A stretch of DNA of 64,000 nt from Alkalinema sp. FACHB-956 (GTDB lineage: Bacteria > Cyanobacteriota > Cyanobacteriia > Leptolyngbyales > Leptolyngbyaceae). The stretch spans positions 62,001-126,000 of the forward strand of contig NZ_JACJRC010000007.1 of the NCBI RefSeq assembly GCF_014697025.1. The letters are read 5' to 3'. Position numbers and translations under genes: made by a program. Below, piece after piece: positions 37,287 to 45,484 of the stretch. The notes beneath the pieces were generated by a model. The model worked only from the letters and a program-made list of their open reading frames with translations, was not told the origin of the DNA and did no database searches. The first letter of the stretch is position 1. Each line of letters opens with the position of its first letter.

Positions 37287-38522
37287 ATGAGTAAATCAAA
37301 TTGTCGATTTTGTGATGCTCCCTTAAAACACACTTTTGTCGATTTGGGAATGTCTCCCCTCTGTCAAACCCATATCACGTCAGAACAGCTCAATCACATG
37401 GAGCCGTTTTACCCCCTCCATACCTACGTGTGCGATCACTGCTTGTTGGTGCAATTGCAAGAGTATGTGAGTCCCCAAGAGATTTTCACGGAGTACGCCT
37501 ATTTTTCGTCCTATGTGGATGCGCTACTCAGGAATGCCAGCAACTACACAGACTTGATGGTGGAGCGATTTAAACTGAATGCCCAGAGTCAAGTGGTAGA
37601 GGTGGCGAGTAACGATGGATATTTGTTGCAGTATTTCCTGAAAAAAGGGATACCGGTTTTAGGGGTAGAACCTGCAGTGAATGTGTCCCAGGTGGCGATC
37701 GAAAAGGGCATTCCGGTGGTCAACAAGTTCTTTGGTCGGCAAACGGCTACGGAGCTTGCGGCTGAACGGGGACAAGCGGATTTGCTCCTCGGCAATAATG
37801 TGTTAGCGCACGTGCCTGATATCAATGATTTTGTCGGCGGTCTCAAGATTTTGCTCAAGCCAACCGGCGTGATCACGATGGAATTTCCCCATCTGATGCA
37901 GTTGATGCAGGACAATCTGTTTGACACGGTTTACCACGAACATTTTTCCTATCTCTCCTGTTTGGTGGTGGAGAAAATCTTCGCAGCCCACGGCTTGACG
38001 TTGTTTGATGTGGATGAGATTCCGATTCACGGCGGTTCCCTGCGCATTTACGCTCGCCATACGGAAGATGCGTCTAAGCCCGTCAGCGATCGGGTGGCGG
38101 CCTTTATTGAGCGGGAGAAGGCGTTTGGACTGACCCAACTGGAGACCTATTTCACCTTTACCGAAAAGGTCAAAGCCACGAAGCGGCAGCTCTTGCAGTT
38201 TCTGATCACGGTGAAGGAAAAGGGCAAAACCATTGCGGGCTATGGTGCACCGGGTAAGGGCAATACCCTGCTGAACTACTGCGGCATTCGTACGGACTTT
38301 CTCGATTACACCGTCGATCGCAACCCCTACAAGCAAGGGAAGTTCACGCCCGGAACCCACATCCCAATCTACTCGCCGGACAAAATCCAAGAAACGAAGC
38401 CGGATTATCTGCTGATTTTGCCCTGGAATGTGAAGGACGAAATTATGGAGCAGATGTCCTTTATTCGCGACTGGGGTGGGCAATTTGTGGTACCGCTGCC
38501 GGAAGTGAAGGTGTATTCCTAG
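37287..38522 (+). CDS. Sugar C-methyltransferase (TylC3/NovU-like)
   Basis: A 411-aa protein with the three-part layout of NDP-hexose C-methyltransferases. An N-terminal zinc-binding domain has C6, C9, C49 and C52 (CRFC ... VCDHC). The central AdoMet-binding Rossmann domain has VVEVASNDGYLLQYF, and YHEHFSYLS supplies the conserved His/Glu active-site region. The C-terminal domain has IAGYGAPGKGNTLLNYC and DRNPYKQGKFTPGTHIPI. It adds a methyl branch to carbon 3 or 5 of a keto-sugar nucleotide. The SDR, dehydrogenase, cytidylyltransferase-like and deacetylase genes downstream probably act on the same sugar. Confidence 0.88.
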   Translation: MSKSNCRFCDAPLKHTFVDLGMSPLCQTHITSEQLNHMEPFYPLHTYVCDHCLLVQLQEYVSPQEIFTEYAYFSSYVDALLRNASNYTDLMVERFKLNAQSQVVEVASNDGYLLQYFLKKGIPVLGVEPAVNVSQVAIEKGIPVVNKFFGRQTATELAAERGQADLLLGNNVLAHVPDINDFVGGLKILLKPTGVITMEFPHLMQLMQDNLFDTVYHEHFSYLSCLVVEKIFAAHGLTLFDVDEIPIHGGSLRIYARHTEDASKPVSDRVAAFIEREKAFGLTQLETYFTFTEKVKATKRQLLQFLITVKEKGKTIAGYGAPGKGNTLLNYCGIRTDFLDYTVDRNPYKQGKFTPGTHIPIYSPDKIQETKPDYLLILPWNVKDEIMEQMSFIRDWGGQFVVPLPEVKVYS

Positions 38523-38716
38523 GCCGATTTGCTACCTAGCGGAATCGGTGGTCTGCTGTATGTGCTAAACACAATGCTATGCGTATCCATGCGGTGAACG
38601 GGCCATGACTTTATAAATGGAACCTAGGATTGCAGGATTGCATAGCTCTCAGCCGTACATTTGATTTAAGTTTTAGTCGTTCATTTGCAACTGCAATTAT
38701 TTTTGGAAATCGCTCT

Positions 38717-39880
38717 ATGGGTGGAAATATCGATGCGATCGTCCTCGACGATCGGCAAACCAATCCAGTGCAGACAGCTCAGGATATTATCCAGGAAGAT
38801 TTAGATTACATCTGCAAAAATCTTGCTGAAGAATTTGGCACCATGGCGGGTAAAAGCCTACTGATTACCGGTGGGGCTGGTTTTCTGGGCTACTATTTTG
38901 TGCAATCGGTGCTGCATTGGAATAAACAGGTGGAGGCCGCTCGCCAAATTCGCTTGACGGTTTTTGATAACTATTCCCGAGGGGTGCCCACCTGGCTGAC
39001 TGATCTCGAAGGCGATCCCACCCTGACCCTGCGCAAGCAAGATCTCAAGGATCCCCTGCCCGCCGACATGGGTGACTTCCAGTACATCATCCACGCCGCT
39101 TCGATCGCCTCGCCTACGTTCTATCGTCGAGACCCGATCGGCACCATGGATGCCAACGTCAACGGCCTGCGCAACCTGTTGGAATACTTCAAGCAGCAGC
39201 GCGATGCGGGTAAAGAAGTGGGCGGCTTCCTGTTCTTCTCCAGCAGCGAAATCTACGGCGATCCCTCCCCCGAGAACATTCCCACCCCTGAGGATTATCG
39301 CGGATTTGTCTCCTGCACCGGCCCCCGCGCCTGCTACGACGAAGCCAAACGCTATGGCGAAACCCTCTGCGTCAACTTTGCCCAGCAGTACAACCTGCCG
39401 ATTAAGTCCGCCCGTCCCTTCAACAATTACGGCCCCGGCCTCAAGATCACCGATCGTCGTCTGCTGCCGGATTTTGCCCGCGATATTTTCTCCGGGCGGG
39501 ATATCACGATGTTGTCCGACGGCTCCCCCAAACGTACCTTCTGCTACTCCGCCGACTCGATTACGGGCTACTACAAAGTGCTGGTGAAGGGTCATCCCGG
39601 TGAAGCCTACAACATCGGCATCGAATCGCCGGAAATCTCCGTGGCGGAACTAGCGGAACTCACCGTAAAGTATGCCCGTAATCTGTTTGGCTACCAGGGC
39701 AAGGTCGTGCGTCAAGTCAGCGAAGACAAAGACTACCTGGTGGATAACCCCAACCGTCGCTGCCCTGTCATCACCAAGGCCCGTACCCATCTGGGCTATA
39801 ACCCGACCATTCTGATCGAAGAAGGACTACGCCGATCGCTGATCTGGTACCACGACAACCAAGTTGCGGAGGATGCATAA
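38717..39880 (+). CDS. NAD-dependent epimerase/dehydratase (UDP-glucuronate decarboxylase-like SDR)
   Basis: An extended SDR of 387 aa from the ATG at 38717; the upstream frame has only a TTG. After a 45-residue N-terminal extension comes the NAD-binding GGAGFLG (residues 52-58), then SSSEIYGDP and catalytic Y207-DEA-K211. Later ARPFNNYGPG and a GSPKRTFCYSADSI region resemble UDP-glucuronate decarboxylases and dTDP-glucose dehydratases. Its stop overlaps the start of the nucleotide-sugar dehydrogenase gene (TAATG), and GGAGGATGC at its end is that gene's ribosome site. If it decarboxylates the dehydrogenase product it would make a UDP-pentose; an epimerase or dehydratase role cannot be ruled out. 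Confidence 0.85.
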   Translation: MGGNIDAIVLDDRQTNPVQTAQDIIQEDLDYICKNLAEEFGTMAGKSLLITGGAGFLGYYFVQSVLHWNKQVEAARQIRLTVFDNYSRGVPTWLTDLEGDPTLTLRKQDLKDPLPADMGDFQYIIHAASIASPTFYRRDPIGTMDANVNGLRNLLEYFKQQRDAGKEVGGFLFFSSSEIYGDPSPENIPTPEDYRGFVSCTGPRACYDEAKRYGETLCVNFAQQYNLPIKSARPFNNYGPGLKITDRRLLPDFARDIFSGRDITMLSDGSPKRTFCYSADSITGYYKVLVKGHPGEAYNIGIESPEISVAELAELTVKYARNLFGYQGKVVRQVSEDKDYLVDNPNRRCPVITKARTHLGYNPTILIEEGLRRSLIWYHDNQVAEDA

Positions 39881-41217
39881 TGCAGGTTTCAATTATTGGC
39901 ACCGGCTATGTCGGACTGGTTTCGGGCGTTTGTTTTGCGGATAAGGGCCATCAGGTGGTCTGCGTCGATATCGATCCCAACAAAGTTGAAAAGATCAACC
40001 AGGGCTTCTCGCCGTTCTATGAACCGGGCCTGGATGAACTGTTGGAGCGCAATATCCACAGCCGCCTCAAGGCCACCACGGATTTCCGGCAGGCGATTTT
40101 GGACACGGACGTGTCGCTGATTGCGGTGGGAACCCCCTTTGATGGGCGCGAAGTGGATCTGACCTATGTCAAACAGGTGGCCCAGCAGATCGGTGAAGCG
40201 CTCAAGGACAAGTCCACCTATCACCTCGTCATCGTCAAGAGTACAGTGGTGCCGGGAACGACCGATCAGGTGGTGCTGCCCATTCTCGAGGCGGCCTCGG
40301 GCAAAAAAGCAGGTGTGGACTTCGGCGTCGGCATGAACCCGGAATTCCTCACAGAAGGGGAAGCGATAAGCGACTTTATGTACCCCGATCGCATTGTCCT
40401 GGGCGGCATTGACGATCGCAGTATTGATCTGCTGGATCAGCTCTACGAAGGCTTTGACGGTGTCGATCGGCTGCGGACGAATAACTCCACCGCCGAGATG
40501 ATAAAGTACACCTCCAACTCGCTGCTGGCACTGTTGATCTCCTTCTCCAACGAAATTGGCAACCTCTGTGCGGCGATCGGAAATACCGACATTGTCGAAG
40601 TGATGCAGGGGGTTCACAATAGCCGCTATCTGACCACAGTAATGCCCAACGGAGATCGGATCGTGCCGCCGATTACCAGCTTCTTGGCGGCGGGCTGTGG
40701 CTTTGGCGGAAGCTGTCTGCCCAAGGACGTGAAAGCGCTGATTGCCCACGGCGAAAAATACGGCAGTCCCATGCCCCTGCTGGATGCGGTAATTCAGGTT
40801 AACCAAGCCCAGCCTAAACAGGTGATTGCCCGACTGCACAAGCATTTCCCCTCCCTCGAAGGGGTGCGGGTGGCGATCCTGGGGCTGTCCTTCCGACCCA
40901 ACACCAACGACATGCGCGAATCTCCTGCGATTCCGATCGTGCGAGATCTCCTGGCGCAAAAAGCTATCCTGAAAGCCTACGATCCGGTCGCCAATGCAGA
41001 AGCCCAGCACATCCTGGGAGCCGATGCGTTGGAATACTGCGACAGCCTCAATCAGGTCTTAGAAGGGGTGCAAGCCGTGGTGCTCGTGACCCGCTGGGAT
41101 GAGTTTCGATCGGTGCCGGAACTGCTCACCAAACTCGATCCGCAGCCTGTGTTTGTGGACGGTCGTCGTCTGCTCGACCAGCACAGCATCGCGAAGTACG
41201 AAGGCATCGGCTTGTAA
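39880..41217 (+). CDS. UDP-glucose/GDP-mannose 6-dehydrogenase family protein
   Basis: This 445-aa enzyme oxidises the C6 hydroxyl of a nucleotide sugar to a carboxylate using two NAD+. It has the N-terminal Rossmann motif IIGTGYVGLVSG, VKSTVVPGTT, GMNPEFLTEGEAI with the catalytic Glu, K209 in MIKYTSN, and catalytic C279 in GFGGSCLPKD. The C-terminal UDP-binding domain has ILGLSFRPNTNDMRESPA. The length and motifs fit UDP-glucose dehydrogenase (Ugd), but GDP-mannose dehydrogenases share them, so no gene symbol is given. It is translationally coupled to the preceding SDR, and the two probably act in sequence. Confidence 0.92.
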   Translation: MQVSIIGTGYVGLVSGVCFADKGHQVVCVDIDPNKVEKINQGFSPFYEPGLDELLERNIHSRLKATTDFRQAILDTDVSLIAVGTPFDGREVDLTYVKQVAQQIGEALKDKSTYHLVIVKSTVVPGTTDQVVLPILEAASGKKAGVDFGVGMNPEFLTEGEAISDFMYPDRIVLGGIDDRSIDLLDQLYEGFDGVDRLRTNNSTAEMIKYTSNSLLALLISFSNEIGNLCAAIGNTDIVEVMQGVHNSRYLTTVMPNGDRIVPPITSFLAAGCGFGGSCLPKDVKALIAHGEKYGSPMPLLDAVIQVNQAQPKQVIARLHKHFPSLEGVRVAILGLSFRPNTNDMRESPAIPIVRDLLAQKAILKAYDPVANAEAQHILGADALEYCDSLNQVLEGVQAVVLVTRWDEFRSVPELLTKLDPQPVFVDGRRLLDQHSIAKYEGIGL

Positions 41218-41285
41218 TTTCTGAGTGCATCGGGAGGTGGAGTCCTAAGCTGGCTCTGCCTCCGCTGTCATCCCCCTAAACTGCC

Positions 41286-42599
41286 ATGAATATTAGCGAT
41301 CTCCGACAAACGCTGGATCTGGCGCAAACGGTGCAGGAGATGGAGTTCCTCGTGCGCGCACTCTACCCAATCTGCCGCAGCATTACGGGTGAGGGCTTTC
41401 GTCAGACGCTCCAGATTCTCCAAACCCAGATTCCCTTGACCCAACATCAAGTGCCCTCGGGAACTCAGGTCTTTGACTGGACGGTGCCCCGCGAGTGGAC
41501 GATTCGGGATGCCTATGTGAAAAACTCCCAGGGCGATCGGGTGATTGATTTCCAGCGATCGAACCTGCACGTGGTCAACTACAGCATTCCGGTTCACACG
41601 AAGCTCTCCCTCCAAGACCTCAAACCCCACCTGTTTAGCCTGCCCGATCGGCCCGATTGGATCCCCTACCGCACGTCCTACTACAAAGACACCTGGGGTT
41701 TTTGTCTGAGTCACAATCAGCTTCTGGCCCTCCCCGAGGATGAGTATGAAGTGCGGATTGATTCGAGCTTGGAACCCGGTTACCTGTCCTACGGCGAATA
41801 TTATCTTCCCGGAGAAACTCCCGAGGAAGTGCTGATTTCCTGCCATGCCTGCCATCCTTCGTTGGCCAATGACAATCTCTCGGGCATCGCGATCGCCACG
41901 ACCCTAGCGAAACATCTCAGCGAAATTCATCGGCGCTATTCCTATCGATTTATCTTCATTCCGGCCACCATTGGCTCAATTACCTGGCTCAGTCGCAATG
42001 AGGAAATCGTCGATCGGATTCGCCATGGGTTGGTGCTCAGTTGTCTAGGGGATCCGGGCCATTCCACCTACAAAAAGAGTCGGCGGGGAGATGCGGAAAT
42101 CGATCGAGCCGTGTTGCATATCCTGCAGCATTCGGGGAAAGACTATAAAGTGATCGATTTTTCACCCTACGGCTATGACGAACGGCAATATTGCTCGCCA
42201 GGATTTAATTTGCCCGTGGGCTGCTTTATGCGGACACCCAATAGCCAATTTCCTGAATATCATACTTCTGCAGATAATTTAGAGTTTATTCAACCTTGGG
42301 CCCTGCAAGATTCGTTCACAAAATGTCTAGGCGTTCTTTCGGTTCTCGAGCACAATAAGACCTATCTCAATCAAAATCCCAAGTGCGAACCTCAGTTAGG
42401 GAAACGCGGACTATACAGGGCCGTTGGTGGGCCGGCTGGAACTGGCATCAATGAAATGGCCATGCTCTGGACGCTTAATCTCTCCGATGGGTTACATAGT
42501 TTGCTCGAGATTGCCGATCGATCCGGATATGCGTTCGACGCGATCAAAAAAGCAGCGGATGCCCTCGAGGAAGCGGGTTTACTCAAGGCACTTTCTTAG
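41286..42599 (+). CDS. DUF4910 aminopeptidase-like protein of a sugar cluster
   Basis: A 437-aa protein that matches the DUF4910-type, M28-peptidase-like family with a C-terminal winged helix. It has SCHACHPSLANDNLSG (metal-ligand candidates His, Asp), HTSADNLEFI near the end of the peptidase-like domain, and a C-terminal helix-turn-helix-like tail ending KKAADALEEAGLLKAL. Family members occur in polysaccharide and modified-sugar clusters and their reaction is mostly unproven. Here it sits between a nucleotide-sugar dehydrogenase and a cytidylyltransferase-like gene, 68 bp after the former. It may hydrolyse an amide on a sugar or aminoacyl group, but this is inference. Confidence 0.75.
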   Translation: MNISDLRQTLDLAQTVQEMEFLVRALYPICRSITGEGFRQTLQILQTQIPLTQHQVPSGTQVFDWTVPREWTIRDAYVKNSQGDRVIDFQRSNLHVVNYSIPVHTKLSLQDLKPHLFSLPDRPDWIPYRTSYYKDTWGFCLSHNQLLALPEDEYEVRIDSSLEPGYLSYGEYYLPGETPEEVLISCHACHPSLANDNLSGIAIATTLAKHLSEIHRRYSYRFIFIPATIGSITWLSRNEEIVDRIRHGLVLSCLGDPGHSTYKKSRRGDAEIDRAVLHILQHSGKDYKVIDFSPYGYDERQYCSPGFNLPVGCFMRTPNSQFPEYHTSADNLEFIQPWALQDSFTKCLGVLSVLEHNKTYLNQNPKCEPQLGKRGLYRAVGGPAGTGINEMAMLWTLNLSDGLHSLLEIADRSGYAFDAIKKAADALEEAGLLKALS

Positions 42600-42734
42600 G
42601 AACGGCTGGCTGACTGGAGAGATTGCCCGCAGGAAGTGTTCTCGCGATCGCATTTTGACAGAATTGAGTCTGTTTCTGCCTTCAGCAGTTTTCAATTAAC
42701 TGCGATTTATTCATCATATCTCAGGAGAAAAATC

Positions 42735-43517
42735 ATGAAAGTAGTTCTCTTTTGTGGCGGTCTAGGGACTCGGTTACGGGACTATTCTGAAAGCGTGCCC
42801 AAGCCGATGGTGAACATTGGCTACCGTCCCATTCTCTGGCATTTGATGAAGTACTATGCCCATTATGGTCATAAAGAATTTATCCTGTGCCTAGGCTACA
42901 AAGCGGATTTTATTAAGGAGTATTTTCTCAACTACAATGAGTGCCTTTCCAACGATTTTGTTCTATCAGGGGGCGGTAAGCAGCTCCTCATGCTTGGCAG
43001 CGATATCCAAGACTGGAAAATCACGTTTGTGGATACGGGGCTGCACTCCAACATTGGTCAGCGTCTGAAGGCGGTGGAGAAACACCTAGCCGGGGAGGAA
43101 ATGTTCTTAGCTAATTACAGTGATGGCCTCACCGACCTGCCCTTAGATCATTACATCAATAATTTCATTCGCCACGATAAAATTGCAAGCTTCTTGTGTG
43201 TGAAACCGACCCAGACCTTCCATGTGGTATCCACGCAAGAGGATGGGGTAGTGACCAGCATTCAGCACGTAACTGATTCGGACACACGCATCAATGGTGG
43301 CTTCTTTGCGTTCAAGACGGAAATCTTCAAGTACATGGAAGCCGGTGAAGAACTGGTTATAGAACCGTTCCAGCGGCTGATTGAAAAAGAGCAATTGCTG
43401 GCCTACAAGTATGACGGCTTCTGGACGTGCATGGATACCTTCCGGGATAAGCAAAACCTTGATGATATGTATTCCCAAGGAAAGGCTGTTTGGGAAGTGT
43501 GGAAACGTAATGCTTAA
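42735..43517 (+). CDS. Sugar-phosphate nucleotidyltransferase (glucose-1-phosphate cytidylyltransferase-like)
   Basis: A 260-aa enzyme with the nucleotidyltransferase signature GGLGTRLRDYSESVPKPMV (from residue 8). DTGLHSNIGQRLK and NYSDGLTDLPLD (metal-binding Asp) follow, and then INGGFFAFKTEIF. The pattern and length match RfbF-type CTP:glucose-1-phosphate cytidylyltransferases, which make CDP-glucose. The ATG at 42735 is preceded by CAGGAGAAAAATC; the open frame further upstream is unlikely. No CDP-glucose 4,6-dehydratase is visible in the window unless the SDR at 38717 has that role. It feeds the modified-sugar branch of the polysaccharide locus. Confidence 0.82.
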   Translation: MKVVLFCGGLGTRLRDYSESVPKPMVNIGYRPILWHLMKYYAHYGHKEFILCLGYKADFIKEYFLNYNECLSNDFVLSGGGKQLLMLGSDIQDWKITFVDTGLHSNIGQRLKAVEKHLAGEEMFLANYSDGLTDLPLDHYINNFIRHDKIASFLCVKPTQTFHVVSTQEDGVVTSIQHVTDSDTRINGGFFAFKTEIFKYMEAGEELVIEPFQRLIEKEQLLAYKYDGFWTCMDTFRDKQNLDDMYSQGKAVWEVWKRNA

Positions 43518-43582
43518 GTCTCCTGTTAATGCTTAGTCCAAGTTCTGGTTGTTTAGGATAGCAATTACGAGGAAGCATCAGC

Positions 43583-44236
43583 GTGCTGAAACTAAACTTT
43601 GAAGCAAAATCGGACTCTGCCTATCGAGTTCTTTGTCTCGGAGCCCATTGTGATGATATTGAGATTGGCTGTGGCGGGACGATCTTAAAGTTGATTGAAA
43701 CCTATCCCAATATCATTTTTTATTGGGTGGTTTTTAGTTCTAGCGAAGTGCGATCGAAGGAGGCATTTGCTGCGGCAAATCGCTTCTTGCAGGGAGCTAC
43801 GATCGAGAATATTGTTGTCAAAAACTTTAGAAACAGCTTTTTCCCCTTTGTTGGAGCGGAGATCAAGGAATACTTTGAGGAGATTAAGCAAGCCTTCTCT
43901 CCAGATTTGGTTTTGACTCACTACAAACAAGATGCCCACCAGGATCATCGCCTGATTTCTGATCTCACTTGGAATAGCTTCAGGGATCATCTGATTTTAG
44001 AATATGAGATCCCAAAATATGATGGCGATCTTGGTCAGCCTAACTGTTTTGTCCATCTAGATGAATCAACTTGTCAACGCAAGATTCAGACCTTGATGGA
44101 AGTTTTTGATACGCAAAAGAAACGCCAGTGGTTTACAGAAGATACATTTCTCTCACTGCTACGCTTGCGCGGTGTTGAATCTAATTCCCCCAGTCGATAT
44201 GCAGAAGCATTCTACTGTCGTAAGTTAGTTCTCTAA
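43583..44236 (+). CDS. PIG-L family deacetylase
   Basis: A 217-aa zinc-dependent N-deacetylase of the LmbE/PIG-L family. It has AHCDDIEIGCGG (metal ligands H22 and D25, catalytic D24) and the third ligand in DAHQDHRL (H119 or H122). A GTG at 43583 is the start, with GAGGAAG about 9 bp before it. Family members remove acetyl groups from N-acetylglucosamine-type sugars in lipids, antibiotics and glycans. As last gene of the plus arm, 65 bp after the nucleotidyltransferase, it probably deacetylates an amino sugar of the same product. No membrane anchor is visible, so it should act in the cytoplasm. Confidence 0.88.
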   Translation: MLKLNFEAKSDSAYRVLCLGAHCDDIEIGCGGTILKLIETYPNIIFYWVVFSSSEVRSKEAFAAANRFLQGATIENIVVKNFRNSFFPFVGAEIKEYFEEIKQAFSPDLVLTHYKQDAHQDHRLISDLTWNSFRDHLILEYEIPKYDGDLGQPNCFVHLDESTCQRKIQTLMEVFDTQKKRQWFTEDTFLSLLRLRGVESNSPSRYAEAFYCRKLVL

Positions 44237-44262
44237 TCCTGTGTTGAGGTGAAGAAAGTTTT

Positions 44263-44308
44263 CGATCTTTGCTGAGCCGCGACATTGGTTGCTCCGCAGC
44301 AAAGATCG
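44263..44308. terminator. Bidirectional hairpin between convergent genes
   Basis: Perfect 12-bp inverted repeat CGATCTTTGCTG (44263-44274) and CAGCAAAGATCG (44297-44308), with GAGC/GCTC able to extend it. It lies between the PIG-L gene and larE, which converge here. There is no long T tract, but the long GC-containing stem could end both transcripts. Confidence 0.55.
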
Positions 44309-44315
44309 GGCTACA

Positions 44316-45170
44316 TCACGAATGTGTTGAACTTACATTAAGTGGGTGTTGAGTTAAGACATCATTTAACTTACCGCTGCGGTAGCCTTCTAAATCTAAG
44401 GTGACGTAGAGAAACCCATACTCTTGAAAGATCTGAACCAGGGTTGGCAAATCGGTGTCCATGACAAATTGTTTGACTTGCTCTGGTAGGACTTCAATGC
44501 GGGCGGTTTCTCCCTCCGATCGCACGCGAATATTTTGCCAGCCTAATTTCCGCAAATACAGTTCTGCCCGACCGACTCGCTGTAATTTTGGAATCGTAAT
44601 TTCTTCGCCATAGGGAAACCGGGAACTTAAGCAAGGTTGAGCGGGTTTATCCCACCAAGGCAGTCCTAGGGATTTGGACAGTTCCCGCACTTCCAATTTT
44701 GTAATACCCAATTCGGCTAAGGGCGATCGGGCACCCCGTTCCTTAGCGGCTTGAATTCCAGGTCGATAGTCCCGCAAATCATCGCCATTGACGCCATCCA
44801 CGACGTAGGGGTAGCCCCATTGCAACGCTAAGGGTTTCAGTGTGTCGTGCAGTTCACTTTTGCAGAAGTAACAACGATTGATGGGGTTGGCGGTGTAGTT
44901 GGGATTATCCATCTCATGGGTTTGGACAACCTGATGGGGAATGCCGATATAGGCTGCCTGCATCCGAGCGTCTTCCAAGTCTTCCGGGAGCAGGGAGGGG
45001 GATTCTGCCGTAACCGCCAAGGCCCGATCGCCCAAAACATCGTAGGCAATCTTGGCCACTAAGGTGCTGTCAATGCCACCGGAGTAGGCAATTAGAGCTT
45101 TATCCATCTCGGCAAACAGGTCACGGAGACGATCGAGCAGTGGTGAGCGATCAAGAGTATCTATCAGCAT
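44316..45170 (-). CDS. larE: ATP-dependent sacrificial sulfur transferase LarE
   Basis: A 284-aa PP-loop ATPase. The PP-loop is SGGIDSTL (residues 30-37); the segment with NRCYFCKSEL (C100, C103) and PAQPCLSSRFPYG (C180) follows. The last Cys corresponds to the sulfur-donating Cys in LarE, which activates nicotinic acid adenine dinucleotide-derived pyridinium carboxylate and inserts sulfur to make the nickel-pincer cofactor of lactate racemase. With three Cys present, this form could instead carry a cluster that is recycled. No larA, larB or larC is nearby. Cyanobacteria often carry isolated larE-like genes, so the product may serve another nickel enzyme. Confidence 0.88.
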   Translation of the reverse strand: MLIDTLDRSPLLDRLRDLFAEMDKALIAYSGGIDSTLVAKIAYDVLGDRALAVTAESPSLLPEDLEDARMQAAYIGIPHQVVQTHEMDNPNYTANPINRCYFCKSELHDTLKPLALQWGYPYVVDGVNGDDLRDYRPGIQAAKERGARSPLAELGITKLEVRELSKSLGLPWWDKPAQPCLSSRFPYGEEITIPKLQRVGRAELYLRKLGWQNIRVRSEGETARIEVLPEQVKQFVMDTDLPTLVQIFQEYGFLYVTLDLEGYRSGKLNDVLTQHPLNVSSTHS

Positions 45171-45392
45171 AGTTCTACGGAGATTAACTAAATACCACGG
45201 GAGAAATGGATAGGAAACACCAACAGTAAAACCCTAATCATGCTTCTATGATTCCTGGAAACATGAATGAACTAGCTATTAATAACATGACTGATTGTAG
45301 TTTCTGAAACATATTCTGCATTATCGATAGATTCATCTGTCAATTCATCTGTAAATTTATCAATATTCCTATTGTGATTATCGGCAAACATG

Positions 45393-45440
45393 GTTTTCAA
45401 CTGATTTTTCAACTGGTTTTTAACCTGGCTTTTAACCTCT
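45393..45440. repeat. Degenerate tandem repeat upstream of larE
   Basis: Four degenerate copies of a 12-14-bp unit, TTTTTCAACTGG, follow one another. The interval 45171-45484 has otherwise no gene; part of it must hold the larE promoter. Confidence 0.65.
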
Positions 45441-45484
45441 AGTGTTTTACACAGAATTCCAACGCCTTAAGTCAAATCGTGAAT

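Noticed and set aside
38858-39595. Minus-strand frame of 245 aa inside the SDR gene
   Set aside because: Shadow frame with no recognisable domain, opposite a gene with intact SDR motifs.
39889-41010. Long minus-strand frame (373 aa) inside the nucleotide-sugar dehydrogenase gene
   Set aside because: It is a shadow of a clearly conserved gene in a GC-rich stretch; its translation shows no motif and odd composition.
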